DNA of 64,000 nt. It comes from Ga0077555 sp963761475 (GTDB lineage Bacteria; Pseudomonadota; Alphaproteobacteria; Rhizobiales; Hyphomicrobiaceae). Shown piece after piece: positions 1 through 8,783 of this stretch (the stretch's first letter is position 1; each line of letters starts with the position of its first letter). The notes below the pieces were generated by a model. That model was not told the origin of the DNA and did not search any database. It saw only the letters and a list, made by a program, of their open reading frames with translations. Made by a program: the position numbers and the translations under genes. Where the stretch lies: positions 434,001 to 498,000 of the forward strand of contig CAVXGT010000010.1 of the NCBI GenBank assembly GCA_963761475.1, in the 5' to 3' direction.

Positions 1-73
1 AAGTGTCTCATCGGCCCACCACGCCGGCGGGAGATGCACGAACGTAAAAACGCGCAACAACTGGAGGGCATTC

Positions 74-1048
74 ATGCTCCGAAAAATTCTGGCAATCGCC
101 AGTGTCGCCGTAGCGGCGTACGCAGCGCCGGCCCAGGCCGCCGACGAAATCAACTTCGGCATCATTTCGACAGAGTCGACCTCGAACCTAAAGAAGGTCT
201 GGGATCCTTTCCTCGCCGCCATGGAGAAGCAGACAGGCCTCAAGGTGAAGGGCTTCTTTGCTTCCGACTATGCAGGCGTCATCGAGGCCATGCGCTTCAA
301 CAAGGTGCAAATCGCATGGTTTGGCAACAAGTCGGCCATGGTCGCGGTCGATCGCTCTAATGGCGAGATCTTCGCCCAGTCGGTCGATAAGGATGGCAAC
401 CCCGGCTACTGGTCGCACATCATCGTTCACGCCAGCTCACCGTTCAACACGCTCGACGACATCCTGAAGTGCGACCAGACTTTGAATTTCGGCATCGGCG
501 ATCCGAACTCCACATCGGGCTTCCTCGTTCCCACCACCTTCATCTTCTCGGCCAAGAGCATTGACCCCAAGTCGTGCTTCAAGACCGTCCGCAATGCCAA
601 CCATGAGGCCAACGCGCTTGCGGTCGCAAACAAGTTGGTCGATGCCGCCTCCAACAATTCCGAGAGCCTCGCCCGGATAGCCAAGACGGCGCCGGACAAG
701 CGCAAGAACATCAAGATCATCTGGACCTCGCCGCTGATCCCGTCCGACCCGATTGTCTGGCGCAAGGACCTCAATGCCGCTCTGAAGCAGAAGATATCTG
801 CCTTCATGTTCTCCTACGGCACCAAGGACGCGGGCGAGAAGGCCGTCCTCTTGGCACTCGGATGGGCGCCATTCAAGAAGTCGACCAACGATCAATTGCT
901 CCCCATCCGCCAGATGGAGGTGAACAAGGCCATCGCCAAGATCAAGAGTGACGCCAAGCTGTCCGAAGCCGACAAGAGCAAGGCGATCGCACCCCTGCAG
1001 CAGCAGTTCGCCGAACTCGGCAAGCAGATTGCGGCAATGAAGAAGTAG
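74..1048 (+). CDS. phnD: Phosphonate/phosphite-type ABC transporter substrate-binding protein
   Basis: This 324-residue secreted protein should capture a phosphonate, phosphite or phosphate ester in the periplasm and deliver it to the PhnE permease. An N-terminal signal peptide ends near residue 22 (AYAAPAQAA). The mature chain has the PhnD hallmarks: INFGIISTES at the start, the segment ADYAGVIEAM-like around residue 66, and FGIGDPNSTSGFLVPT near residue 140, which in the family contacts the phosphonate group. A GGAGG ribosome site lies 6 bases before the ATG. phnE follows 124 bases downstream; the ATPase gene phnC probably lies just outside the window. No C-P lyase genes are present, so the exact substrate cannot be assigned. 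Confidence 0.93.
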   Translation: MLRKILAIASVAVAAYAAPAQAADEINFGIISTESTSNLKKVWDPFLAAMEKQTGLKVKGFFASDYAGVIEAMRFNKVQIAWFGNKSAMVAVDRSNGEIFAQSVDKDGNPGYWSHIIVHASSPFNTLDDILKCDQTLNFGIGDPNSTSGFLVPTTFIFSAKSIDPKSCFKTVRNANHEANALAVANKLVDAASNNSESLARIAKTAPDKRKNIKIIWTSPLIPSDPIVWRKDLNAALKQKISAFMFSYGTKDAGEKAVLLALGWAPFKKSTNDQLLPIRQMEVNKAIAKIKSDAKLSEADKSKAIAPLQQQFAELGKQIAAMKK

Positions 1049-1080
1049 TCGCGGCCATGCCGTTTTGACCCAGGTGAAGT

Positions 1081-1114
1081 TGACGGCGCGAACGGCTCAT
1101 GATTCGCGCCGTCA
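1081..1114 (+). repeat. Perfect 12-bp stem-loop between phnD and phnE
   Basis: TGACGGCGCGAA (1081-1092) and its exact reverse complement TTCGCGCCGTCA (1103-1114) flank a 10-base loop. There is no T-tract, so it is more likely an intercistronic mRNA-stabilising or partial-termination hairpin that raises phnD over phnE expression than a full terminator. Confidence 0.7.
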
Positions 1115-1172
1115 GCCATTTGACGACAACGCGACAAAAGCGAAGTTGTGTCGCAGCCCAAGGACGATTTCC

Positions 1173-2000
1173 ATGCAGGCGGCAGAGCAATCATCCGGTA
1201 ACGGGACTCTCGATCCGGCGCCAGCAGTGCCGCATCGCCCGCTAGTCGAGCGCATGCGTCAATTGTTGTCGCTAGGCGTCGTGTTTGCTCTTCTGATCTG
1301 GAGCTTTTCGCCGGTCGAGATGCACAAGGCGTCATCTCTCGTCACCGATTGGCGCAACATGGCGGACTTTCTTGCAGGCTTCATCAAGCCGAGTTTCCGC
1401 GATATCGACGTTTATCTATCCGCCATGATCGAAACCGTGCAGATGGCCATATGGGGAACGGCTCTGGCGGTATTCGTCGGCATCCCGTTTGCGCTTCTGG
1501 CCTCGGCCAACATCTCGCCACCATGGATCGTGCAACCCGTGCGTCGACTCATGGACGCTTTCCGCGCCATCAACGAGATCGTATTCGCGCTCATGTTCCT
1601 TGTTGCCGTGGGCCTGGGCCCCTTGGCTGGCGTTTTGGCACTCGCGGTCCACAACGTCGGTATCATCGCCAAGCTCTTTTCCGAGGCCGTCGAGGCCATC
1701 GATCCCCGACCTGTCGAAGGCATCAGGTCATCCGGCGCGACCCGCCTGCAGGAGGTGATCTATGGCGTGCTGCCCCAGGTCAATCCGCTTTGGGCATCGT
1801 TCACGCTCTATCGCTTCGAGACCAATGTGCGTTCTGCAACGGTCCTGGGCATCGTCGGCGCCGGTGGCATCGGCCAACCCCTCTATGAGAACATGCGCTC
1901 GTTCCAATATGCCGAGACGGCGGCAATCATCATCGTGGTCGTCGCGACCGTGATGCTGATCGACATGGTGAGCTCACGCATTCGCGCAGGCCTAGTGTGA
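1173..2000 (+). CDS. phnE: Phosphonate ABC transporter permease PhnE
   Basis: Inner-membrane permease of 275 residues that should partner PhnD. Several hydrophobic segments are visible, and the EAA-type cytoplasmic loop that docks the ATPase is at about residues 180-210 (EAVEAIDPRPVEGIRSSGA). The frame stays open upstream to 1065, but I place the start at 1173 because AAGGA lies 8 bases before this ATG and the upstream stretch overlaps the intercistronic hairpin and has no membrane character. Length fits the PhnE family (about 260-290). The ATPase subunit is not in the window after this gene, so phnC must precede phnD or lie elsewhere. Confidence 0.93.
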   Translation: MQAAEQSSGNGTLDPAPAVPHRPLVERMRQLLSLGVVFALLIWSFSPVEMHKASSLVTDWRNMADFLAGFIKPSFRDIDVYLSAMIETVQMAIWGTALAVFVGIPFALLASANISPPWIVQPVRRLMDAFRAINEIVFALMFLVAVGLGPLAGVLALAVHNVGIIAKLFSEAVEAIDPRPVEGIRSSGATRLQEVIYGVLPQVNPLWASFTLYRFETNVRSATVLGIVGAGGIGQPLYENMRSFQYAETAAIIIVVVATVMLIDMVSSRIRAGLV

Positions 2001-2188
2001 CGCTGCGATACCTCATATGCCAGCCAAGCCTCGCAACGCACCCAGTCTCCCGATGCCTTCAGGTGCGTCCACACCCGCTTCGTCCACGTTTCGTTAACTT
2101 CTGCTACACTCGCCACTGATTCGGCGCCTCTAGTGTTCCGCGTGCACTCAGTCTTTTGCGTCCGGCGCTCCCGAACTGGAGGTGACGC

Positions 2189-3103
2189 ATGGCAGACGGC
2201 AGCGGAAAGCCGGATACGATCATTCGCGAGGCGGAAGCAGCGGCAGCCGAGGCGGCATCGGACGCGCGCGCCGAGATCCTCGAGCAAGCAGGCGTCGAGG
2301 CCCCTGCACAAAAACATGCCCGTGCCTCCCGTGCTGTCAAGGGCGACAAGCCCTACCACGAGTTCGAGGTCTCGGTCTGGCTGACCAACCTCAACGACGT
2401 CGAGTTCGGCATCTATCGCCACAGCCGCAACAAGGCCAAATCGCGCCAGTTCACGTCGGACATGGACATCTATGCCGAGGTGATCGAGAACGGCGAGCGC
2501 ACCGGCCTCATCGGCTATCGCGCCGACCTGTGGAAAAAGGGCGCCGGCATCGAGCGTCGTCTTGTCATGAAGCTCTTCAACGAGAGTCTCAACTGGCGCG
2601 CCTCCATGGACCTGATGCTCGGCCGCTCGCTGCAGCAGACCATCGGTGCGCGCGGCTTTCCCGTCATCTCCTATGCGCTGAACGTCGGCAGCCACGACTT
2701 CGTCGTGCATCTCGAACGCTCGGCCGACAAGTGGCCGCTAATGCCGGAGAACTTCGCGTTCTTCCTGATGGATGGCGGCCAGCCGAAATTTTATCGCCTG
2801 CGCCGCGACCTCATCAATCTCGGTGGCGACTACACGCTCCTTGACGAGCGCAACCGTGTGATCGCCGACCTTGATGGCCGCTTCGTCTCGATCACCGGCC
2901 ACTGGCGTGGACGTGTCAAGACCGAGCACGCCAGCGCCCAGCTCGTGATGGTGCTGCAGATGTTCTGCGGCATGCTGGTCTTCAATCGCTCCACCCGCCG
3001 TCATATCAAGAACCTCTACCGCGAGATGCGCGACGGAAAGTCTTTCCCCAAGCTGCAGCGCCAGGAGACGGATCTCTACATGAACCCGCGCCGGGTGAGG
3101 TAG
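2189..3103 (+). CDS. Hypothetical protein with LURP-one/tubby-like features
   Basis: A 304-residue protein I do not firmly recognise. The first 60 residues are Ala/Glu-rich and probably disordered. The rest is a folded domain with tryptophan-rich beta-type segments; the stretch YTLLDERNRVIADLDGR (about residues 215-235) followed by a GHWRGRVK segment resembles the repeating strands of LURP-one/tubby C-terminal-like domains. The C-terminal helix region (LVMVLQMFCGMLVF) is hydrophobic and might touch membrane. A GGAGG site lies 6-7 bases upstream of the ATG. It stands alone between phnE and the ammonium transporter, so context gives no function. Confidence 0.75.
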   Translation: MADGSGKPDTIIREAEAAAAEAASDARAEILEQAGVEAPAQKHARASRAVKGDKPYHEFEVSVWLTNLNDVEFGIYRHSRNKAKSRQFTSDMDIYAEVIENGERTGLIGYRADLWKKGAGIERRLVMKLFNESLNWRASMDLMLGRSLQQTIGARGFPVISYALNVGSHDFVVHLERSADKWPLMPENFAFFLMDGGQPKFYRLRRDLINLGGDYTLLDERNRVIADLDGRFVSITGHWRGRVKTEHASAQLVMVLQMFCGMLVFNRSTRRHIKNLYREMRDGKSFPKLQRQETDLYMNPRRVR

Positions 3104-3229
3104 ATCGACTGGCCATCACCGTGTCGGCGGCGCCTCGCAGCAGCGGGGCGCCGCTCGCGTTTGCACCAGCCGGTGACGGACCGACCGATGCCCAAGCCAA
3201 GGCGAACGATCAATATGTCATCACACGAG

Positions 3230-3254
3230 TGCCTATATGCCAGGAAAATAGGCA
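3230..3254 (+). promoter_or_regulatory. Inverted repeat upstream of the sigma-54-like promoter
   Basis: TGCCTAT (3230-3236) and ATAGGCA (3248-3254) form a 7-bp dyad with an 11-base spacer, its centre about 90 bases before the promoter. The position suits an enhancer for an NtrC-type activator, but the sequence is not the usual NtrC half-site TGCACC, so the binding protein is unknown. Confidence 0.4.
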
Positions 3255-3329
3255 ATCAAGTGGGGATGCTTTGCGCGCGCTGACTACAAACCACATTGAA
3301 ATGACGTGATGATTCGTCGTTGAACCGAT

Positions 3330-3346
3330 TTGGCACGAAAATTGAT
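3330..3346 (+). promoter_or_regulatory. Sigma-54 (RpoN) type promoter for the ammonium transporter
   Basis: TTGGCACGAAAATTGAT matches the RpoN consensus (TGGCACG, four bases, TTGC) except that the -12 dinucleotide is GA instead of GC. The GG and GA are separated by the required 10 bases. It lies about 110 bases before the start codon, consistent with nitrogen-limited expression through NtrC, as is known for amtB in Proteobacteria. Confidence 0.65.
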
Positions 3347-3455
3347 CATTCCTGCGTTCGAGTTGAGGCAATCTGCCTACAGTTCGTGCACCACCGCCCT
3401 TTAGGCGCGCGTCGGTGCCCGGTTTCCAAACCACCACATGGGGGAATGACGCGCA

Positions 3456-4685
3456 ATGCAGCAGCTACAAACGAGCGCGGACGTCTTTTTTCTGCTGATG
3501 GGCGCCATCCTGGTCTTCGCCATGCACGGCGGCTTCGCCTTCCTCGAGGTCGGCACGGTGCGGCACAAGAACCAGGTCAACGCGCTCTGCAAGATCATCG
3601 TCGACTTCGCCATCTCGACCATCTCCTACTTCTTCGTCGGCTACTGGATCGCCTACGGCGTCTCGTTCTGGCTGGGCGCGGAGGCCATTACCGGTGGCAT
3701 GAAGGGCTTCGACGCCAGCGGCCTGTCGTTGGTGAAATTCTTCTTCCTCGCGACGTTTGCAGCCGCCGTCCCGGCCATCGTTTCTGGCGGCATCGCCGAG
3801 CGCGCCCGTTTTCTACCCCAGTGCGTGGCGACAGCCCTCATCGTCGGCCTGTTCTACCCGCTGTTTGAAGGCATGATCTGGAACAAGAACTTCGGCCTTC
3901 AGGGCTTCTTTGCGTCGGCTCTTGGCGCCGAGTTCAAGGACTTTGCCGGCTCGATCGTCGTGCACGCCTTCGGCGGCTGGGCGGCGCTTGCAGCCGTCTG
4001 GCGTCTGGGTGCCCGCACCGGCCGCTATGCCAAGGGCCGCTCGATCGCCTCGCCGCCGTCGTCGATCCCCTGGCTTGCCATGGGCTCATGGATGCTGTGC
4101 GTCGGCTGGTTCGGCTTCAACGTCATGAGCGCACAGTCCCTGAAGGGCATCAGCGGCCTGGTCGCCATCAACTCGCTGATGGCGATGTGTGGCGGCATCC
4201 TCGTGGCGCTGTTTGCGGGTCGCAACGACCCGGGCTTCGTCCACAACGGCGCGCTGGCCGGCCTGGTCGCGGTCTGCGCCGGCTCCGACATCATGCATCC
4301 TATCGGGGCGCTGGTGGTAGGCGGCATCGCAGGCTGGATCTTTGTCGTCATGTTCCAGGTCATGACCAACGACTGGAAACTGGACGATGTCCTGGGCGTC
4401 TGGCCGTTGCATGGCCTGTGCGGTCTATGGGGTGGGATCGCCGCCGGAATCTTCGGCTTGAAGGCGCTGGGCGGCCTCGGCGGCGTCTCCACTATGACCC
4501 AGATCTTCGGCAGCCTGCTCGGCGCCGGCGCCGGGCTCGTTACGGGCCTGATAGTCTACACTATCGTCGACGTGCTCTTCACCTTCAGGATGGACCCCGA
4601 GGACGAGCGCATGGGCGCAGACCTCGCCATCCACAAAATCGGCGCCAACCCCGAGGAAGAAGTCCGCGGCGGCCGCATCGCCTAG
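3456..4685 (+). CDS. amt: Ammonium transporter (Amt/AmtB family)
   Basis: Inner-membrane ammonium channel/transporter of 409 residues, with about eleven hydrophobic segments. The family histidine pair that lines the pore is present: the first in SIVVHAFGG (about residue 170) with the preceding conserved Asp of KDFAG, the second in WPLHGLCGLWGG (about residue 315). The N-terminal motif GGFAFLEVGTVRHKN is typical. There is no cleavable signal peptide and no glnK/glnB beside it, unlike the usual glnK-amtB pair. A sigma-54-like promoter precedes it, so nitrogen control is likely. A hairpin shared with the convergent SDR gene ends the transcript. Confidence 0.95.
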   Translation: MQQLQTSADVFFLLMGAILVFAMHGGFAFLEVGTVRHKNQVNALCKIIVDFAISTISYFFVGYWIAYGVSFWLGAEAITGGMKGFDASGLSLVKFFFLATFAAAVPAIVSGGIAERARFLPQCVATALIVGLFYPLFEGMIWNKNFGLQGFFASALGAEFKDFAGSIVVHAFGGWAALAAVWRLGARTGRYAKGRSIASPPSSIPWLAMGSWMLCVGWFGFNVMSAQSLKGISGLVAINSLMAMCGGILVALFAGRNDPGFVHNGALAGLVAVCAGSDIMHPIGALVVGGIAGWIFVVMFQVMTNDWKLDDVLGVWPLHGLCGLWGGIAAGIFGLKALGGLGGVSTMTQIFGSLLGAGAGLVTGLIVYTIVDVLFTFRMDPEDERMGADLAIHKIGANPEEEVRGGRIA

Positions 4686-4714
4686 TCCCACGAAGGCAAT
4701 CCGAGAGAGTGATG

Positions 4715-4744
4715 GAGGCCGGGAGACATCCGTCGCCCGGCCTC
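4715..4744. terminator. Bidirectional hairpin between convergent genes
   Basis: GAGGCCGGG (4715-4723) pairs with CCCGGCCTC (4736-4744), a 9-bp GC-rich stem with a 12-base loop. It sits between the ends of the convergent ammonium transporter and SDR genes, and its right arm overlaps the SDR stop codon. There is no T-tract, so efficiency is uncertain. Confidence 0.55.
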
Positions 4745-5558
4745 ATCCATTCCACTTCGGCGGCCCTCGGAACGGTCGCATGTCCGGATATCCGCTGGTC
4801 GACCACGCCCCGTCGACAAGCAGGCTCGCGCCCGAGACGTAGCTCGCATCGCTGCTGGCAAGGAACAGCGCCGGTCCCGCGATCTCTGCGGGCTGCGCCG
4901 GGCGCCCGAGCGGCGTACGCTGGTTAAAAGCCGCCAGTCGGGCCGGATCGGCGAAATGCAACTTGGTGAGCGGCGTCTCGACCAGCCCCGGCAGTACGGC
5001 ATTGACCCGTATGCCCCGGTCGGCCCACTCGAGCGCACCGTTCTTCGTCAACATTTCCACGCCCGCCTTGGCCGTCGAATAGGCGGCGCCGGCATGCATC
5101 GGCACATGCGCATTGAGCGAGGCGATGTTGACGATGGCCCCACCGCCGGCCCGCATCATCTGCCGCGCCTGATGCTTCATGCCGAGGAACACACCCTTGA
5201 GGCAAAGGTCGATCACGAAATCCCAGTCGGCTTCCTCGAGGTCGACGAGATAGCTGGCCCGATTGCCGCCGGCGACATTGAAGGCCATGTCGACCCGCCC
5301 GTGCCCGTCGACGGCCGCCGCCACCAGCGCTTCGGCGTCGGCTTCGCGCGTGACGTCGCCGACGAGGCCCGTGAAGCCCGGCCCCAGACGGCGCGCGACC
5401 TCGTCGAGCGCCGCAGCGTTGAGATCGCTGCCCACCACCGCCGCGCCTTCGTCGACGAGCCGCGCGGCAATCGCCAGCCCGATGCCTGAGGCAGCCCCTG
5501 TCACCACCGCGCACCGGCCTCGAAACCGCTGTGATCCGTTGTCCACGTCACGCTCCAC
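4743..5558 (-). CDS. SDR family NAD(P)-dependent oxidoreductase
   Basis: Classical short-chain dehydrogenase of 271 residues. The cofactor motif TGAASGIG is at about residues 20-27, the NxAG-type motif appears as NVAGGN near residue 95, and the catalytic Ser (NIASLNAH) and Tyr-Lys pair (AAYSTAKAG) are at about residues 147 and 160-164. An acidic residue (GSDLN) at the end of the second strand suggests preference for NAD. The C-terminal SGASLLVDGAW is standard. The substrate cannot be told; neighbours (a convergent ammonium transporter and a divergent hydroxyacid dehydrogenase) do not define a pathway. Confidence 0.92.
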   Translation of the reverse strand: MERDVDNGSQRFRGRCAVVTGAASGIGLAIAARLVDEGAAVVGSDLNAAALDEVARRLGPGFTGLVGDVTREADAEALVAAAVDGHGRVDMAFNVAGGNRASYLVDLEEADWDFVIDLCLKGVFLGMKHQARQMMRAGGGAIVNIASLNAHVPMHAGAAYSTAKAGVEMLTKNGALEWADRGIRVNAVLPGLVETPLTKLHFADPARLAAFNQRTPLGRPAQPAEIAGPALFLASSDASYVSGASLLVDGAWSTSGYPDMRPFRGPPKWNG

Positions 5559-5711
5559 CAGAAAGAGGACATATCTCTAAGCATGACCGCGTCTGCCTAG
5601 CTGGTCGAGTCACCTTACCGGCTTCACCCCAGCTTCAATTCCTGCTTAGCTGGCGCTGATCCCTTCCCGCGCTGCTGCGCCAACCCATCACATGCCATCC
5701 GGAGCCACCCC

Positions 5712-6683
5712 ATGAGTGCGAAGCCTAAAGTCCTGCTCGTGCCACCGTCCGAGGAAACAGGCGAGCTGGCCCGTCAGCTTGCGCCCTCCAACATCGAGCT
5801 GATCCTCGCCCAGCCTGGCACCGACGCCTTCCAGAAGGCGTTGCCCGGCATCGAGTTCATGATCTGCTACCCCAACGTCAAGATGGAGGAGGCGTTCTAC
5901 AAGGCCGCCTCCAAGGTCAAGCTGGTGCAACTCCTCTCGGCTGGCTACGACGCCGTCGATATCGAGGCAGCCCGCCGTCACAAAGTGCCTGTCTCCAACA
6001 ATGGTGGTGCCAACGCTATCTCGGTCGCCGAGCACGCGGTGATGCTGATGCTCACCACTGCCCGCCGCGTCGTCTGGCAGCACGCTTCCGTCTCGGGCGG
6101 TCGCTGGCGCGGCAATGGCCCGCCCCCCGCCATGTACGAGCTCTACGATAAGACGCTCGGCATCATCGGACTAGGCAACATCGGCAAGAAGGTCGCCCGC
6201 CGCGCCCAGGCCTTCGGCATGAAGATCGAGTACTACGACATCAAGCGCCTGACCGAGGATGAAGAGGATGCGCTGGGCGTCAAGTTCCGCCTCCTGCGCG
6301 AGCTGCTGAGCCGGTCGGATTTCGTCTCGCTGCACGTCCCGCTCAACGCCTCGACGAAACACATGATCGGTGCCGCCGAGTTGGCGCTGCTCAAGAAGTC
6401 GGCGATCCTGGTCAACACCTCGCGCGGCCCCGTCATCGATGAGGCCGCGCTCTCCAAGGCGCTGGAGGCCAAGTCCTTCTTCGGCGCCGGCCTCGACGTT
6501 TTCGACGAGGAGCCGCCGCCCTCCAACAATCCGCTCTTCAAGCTCGACAATGTCGTGCTGACGGCCCACTTCGCAGGTCCGACCTCCGACAACCACGTCG
6601 CCCGCTTCCGCAACGCCTTCGACAATGTCGAGCGCATGATGCGCGGCGATGCCCCATTCTGGGTGGTGCCGGAGCTGGCGTAA
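5712..6683 (+). CDS. D-2-hydroxyacid dehydrogenase family protein
   Basis: A 323-residue member of the D-isomer specific 2-hydroxyacid dehydrogenases, which reduce 2-keto acids with NAD(P)H. The Rossmann motif GLGNIG is near residue 155, followed by an acidic residue in YYDIKR that favours NADH. Catalytic Arg in NTSRGPVID (near 240) and Glu in FDEEPPP (near 265) are present. The catalytic His is represented by the AHFAGPT segment near 290. A helix-rich N-terminal substrate domain precedes it. Whether it acts on glycerate, phosphoglycerate or another acid is not visible. It appears monocistronic, with a strong hairpin 23 bases after the stop. Confidence 0.92.
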   Translation: MSAKPKVLLVPPSEETGELARQLAPSNIELILAQPGTDAFQKALPGIEFMICYPNVKMEEAFYKAASKVKLVQLLSAGYDAVDIEAARRHKVPVSNNGGANAISVAEHAVMLMLTTARRVVWQHASVSGGRWRGNGPPPAMYELYDKTLGIIGLGNIGKKVARRAQAFGMKIEYYDIKRLTEDEEDALGVKFRLLRELLSRSDFVSLHVPLNASTKHMIGAAELALLKKSAILVNTSRGPVIDEAALSKALEAKSFFGAGLDVFDEEPPPSNNPLFKLDNVVLTAHFAGPTSDNHVARFRNAFDNVERMMRGDAPFWVVPELA

Positions 6684-7326
6684 GAGCCAAAATATTGGGC
6701 GCGCTCATGTGGCCGGGGCACCCGCTACCGGCCACATGTCTTTCGAAGGACATGGAGCTCGTCTGCATCTCGAAAACTGACCCAAGCGGCTCGCCGAAGT
6801 CACAAGGTCGGCTTGACTTGCAATTGCCATGGCCGCCCCGAGCAGCTCGCCAGTGACAGCAGGCCGCCGGGCTCGCGGCCGCGGCCACGCGACAGCATCC
6901 ACCGCTATCCAACTCAGGCTGCAGCGTGCATGCGCCAGTTTCAGGATGCACCAGCCCGACGCCGTCCGCCCCCAGGATTTCAAGCCTGCAATAACGAAGC
7001 GCGCAATGGTGCCTGGTCGCCAATGCCAAAGCTCCTGCGCACTGAGCGGCATCGGCGCTTCCGCGGCTAGCCCAATCGGTCTGGCTGACCAGGTGGCGAC
7101 GCAAAGACGGGTGCGCTGGGCGACTCATGCAGTGTTGCAAATTCGCACTGTCTAGTCGTCAAAACGCTATTGAGTTATGTTTTCCACTGCTATGATCTCG
7201 CGTTGTGCATAAAGTGTTAACGCCCTGCCCGAGCACCCGGCTTCCAAACGGGAAATGCGCTCGTCGTCAGCAAGGCGCCATTGAGTAGCGTTGCGTAACT
7301 TGCGTTCGTGTCGAGGAGTTGGTCGC
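6684..7326. other. Long intergenic region without recognised gene
   Basis: These 643 bases hold the terminator-like hairpin at 6706-6738 and otherwise no gene I can support; the open frames on both strands are Arg/Ala-rich and lack homology or ribosome sites. The last 150 bases are AT-richer and probably contain the promoter of the next gene. Confidence 0.6.
6706..6738 (+). terminator. Perfect 11-bp stem-loop after the hydroxyacid dehydrogenase
   Basis: CATGTGGCCGG (6706-6716) and CCGGCCACATG (6728-6738) form a perfect 11-bp stem with an 11-base loop, followed by TCTTT. It is probably the transcription end of the upstream gene. Confidence 0.6.
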
Positions 7327-7803
7327 GTGCAAGCGTATCGAGTCTCTGCCCCAGTCTGTGGGGCCGCCGCTGTCAAGCGGACGACGAGTGCGATGCTTTT
7401 CGTGTTTGCCATTGGGTGCGGCGCCTTGGGGTCGGGCGGAGCAGAAGCGGCAACGGTCCAGGACATTGTCGGTACGATCCAAGTCAACCGTGGGTCCGGT
7501 TATCAGGCGGTCTCAGGCCCGACGACAGCCAATTATGGCGATCTGGTCGTGGCGAGGCCCAATAGCTCGGCCGTGATCGTCTACGAGGACGGTTGCCGTC
7601 AGAAAGTGGAGCCTGGCCGCGTTGTCGCCGTCGGCGCGCCGAACCAGCTTCGCTCAGGCGGATCAATCAAGGACGAGCAGGTTCAGCGCCAGTGCGAGCA
7701 AGCCTTTGCTATCCCGCACGACCACTACATTCTCGGGGCAGTTGCAGTCGGCGTCGGTGTAGGGATCGTGGTAACCGACAAGAAGAAGCCGGCGAGCCCG
7801 TAA
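7327..7803 (+). CDS. Secreted FecR-like hypothetical protein
   Basis: A 158-residue protein with a hydrophobic export segment (MLFVFAIGCGALG then GSGGAEAA) and a domain at about 44-105 (VGTIQVNRGSGYQ, GDLVVARPNSSAVIVYEDG) that resembles the FecR-type surface or periplasmic beta domain found in many alphaproteobacterial hypothetical proteins. A second hydrophobic, Gly/Val-rich stretch (ILGAVAVGVGVGIVV) near the C-terminus, followed by basic residues, may anchor it in the membrane. I choose the GTG at 7327 because GAGGAG lies 8 bases before it; an ATG at 7393 would cut the signal peptide. Two cysteines in the mature part could form a disulfide. Function unknown. Confidence 0.65.
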   Translation: MQAYRVSAPVCGAAAVKRTTSAMLFVFAIGCGALGSGGAEAATVQDIVGTIQVNRGSGYQAVSGPTTANYGDLVVARPNSSAVIVYEDGCRQKVEPGRVVAVGAPNQLRSGGSIKDEQVQRQCEQAFAIPHDHYILGAVAVGVGVGIVVTDKKKPASP

Positions 7804-8001
7804 TGGCGAGTGCGTGACACCGGTCGCCGGTGGAGAACGTCGGGCTTTCGAACCGTATTCTGATGAGGCGGCCGCCGCCACGGCCTCGCGCCCATTAATG
7901 GCCGTTGTTGTCCTCTGAGCAAAGGTCGCAGCAATCGGCGCGCGGGCCAAATAGACGCTCAGGCGCCGATGCCACCCCGCCACTGACGTCCGTCCGGCGC
8001 C

Positions 8002-8783
8002 CTAGTTCTTGTTGCGCTTGCTGGTCTTCTGCTTCGGCGCCGGTTCGTCATTCGAGGCAAAGCCGCCGAACAATGACGACAGAGGCGCGCTCGCACTGGC
8101 GCCCGAATAGCTCTTCACCACCCGCACCGTGGTGCCGACCCGGGCCAATGTCGCCAGATGCGTCACATGCGCGTTCGTCATCCGGAAGCAGCCCGAGGAA
8201 TTGGCCCGACCGATGCTGCGCTCGTTGTTGGTGCCGTGGATGCGGTAGATGCTGCTGCCGAGATACAGGGCCTTCGCCCCGAGCGGATTGATCAGCCCAC
8301 CGGAGACCGTGACGGGCAAGCCCTTCTGGCGCTGGCGCATCTCGGGGGTGGTGTCCAAGAGGGCCAAGACGCGATGCGGCTGATCTTCTGGGTTCCCGTC
8401 CAGGTGAAGCCATCGCGCCCGACCGAGATCGGATAGGCATAGGCCTTGTTGCCGGCCAACACGTAGTAGAGCTTGCGCCCGCCCGTATCGACGATGATCG
8501 TCCCAGGCTTCTCGTTACCGTCCAAATAGGCGATGGGTGGCTTTTCCGGGGCGATGTCGGGCTTCTCGCCACCCTGCATGAACTTCGGATACGACACCGG
8601 TCCATACGACTTGCGCCGCTCGGCACGCTCCGCCTCGAGCCTCTGCTGACGCTTTTCGATGTCGCTCTGGAACACGGGGCCGCCGCCCGACCAGACGGCT
8701 TGCGCGTGCGCCTCGGTAGTGGTGTGCAACGGCGCGATGACGCCCGTCAGTGCGCAGAGCATGGAAAGGCGGACCAGTCTCAT
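8002..8783 (-). pseudogene. L,D-transpeptidase (YkuD domain), frameshifted
   Basis: Encodes a secreted L,D-transpeptidase, which cross-links peptidoglycan or attaches proteins to it in the periplasm. The N-terminal part (from 8783) has a signal peptide ending near AHAQA and the strands GTIIVDTGGRKLYYVL and PISVGRDGFTWTG. The C-terminal part, in another frame (down to 8002), carries the catalytic motif IHGTN...SSGCFRMTN with His and Cys. The two join if one C is added to the five-C run (complement of 8344-8348), giving WTPPPEMRQRQ, as in intact relatives, and a 260-residue protein. So it is a single-base deletion: either a recent mutation or a sequence error. Confidence 0.85.

Larger units (their letters stand above)
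3104..3455. other. Intergenic region carrying the ammonium transporter control region
   Basis: No gene is seen in these 352 bases. They hold a 7-bp dyad (3230-3254) and a sigma-54-like promoter (3330-3346), described separately. A second small palindrome, AGGCA-N3-TGCCT, is at 3366-3378 inside the transcribed leader. Confidence 0.7.

Noticed and set aside
6538..7155. Open frames in the 6.7-7.3 kb gap (both strands)
   Set aside because: Arg/Ala/Ser-rich, without ribosome sites or recognisable domains; partly overlap the terminator hairpin.
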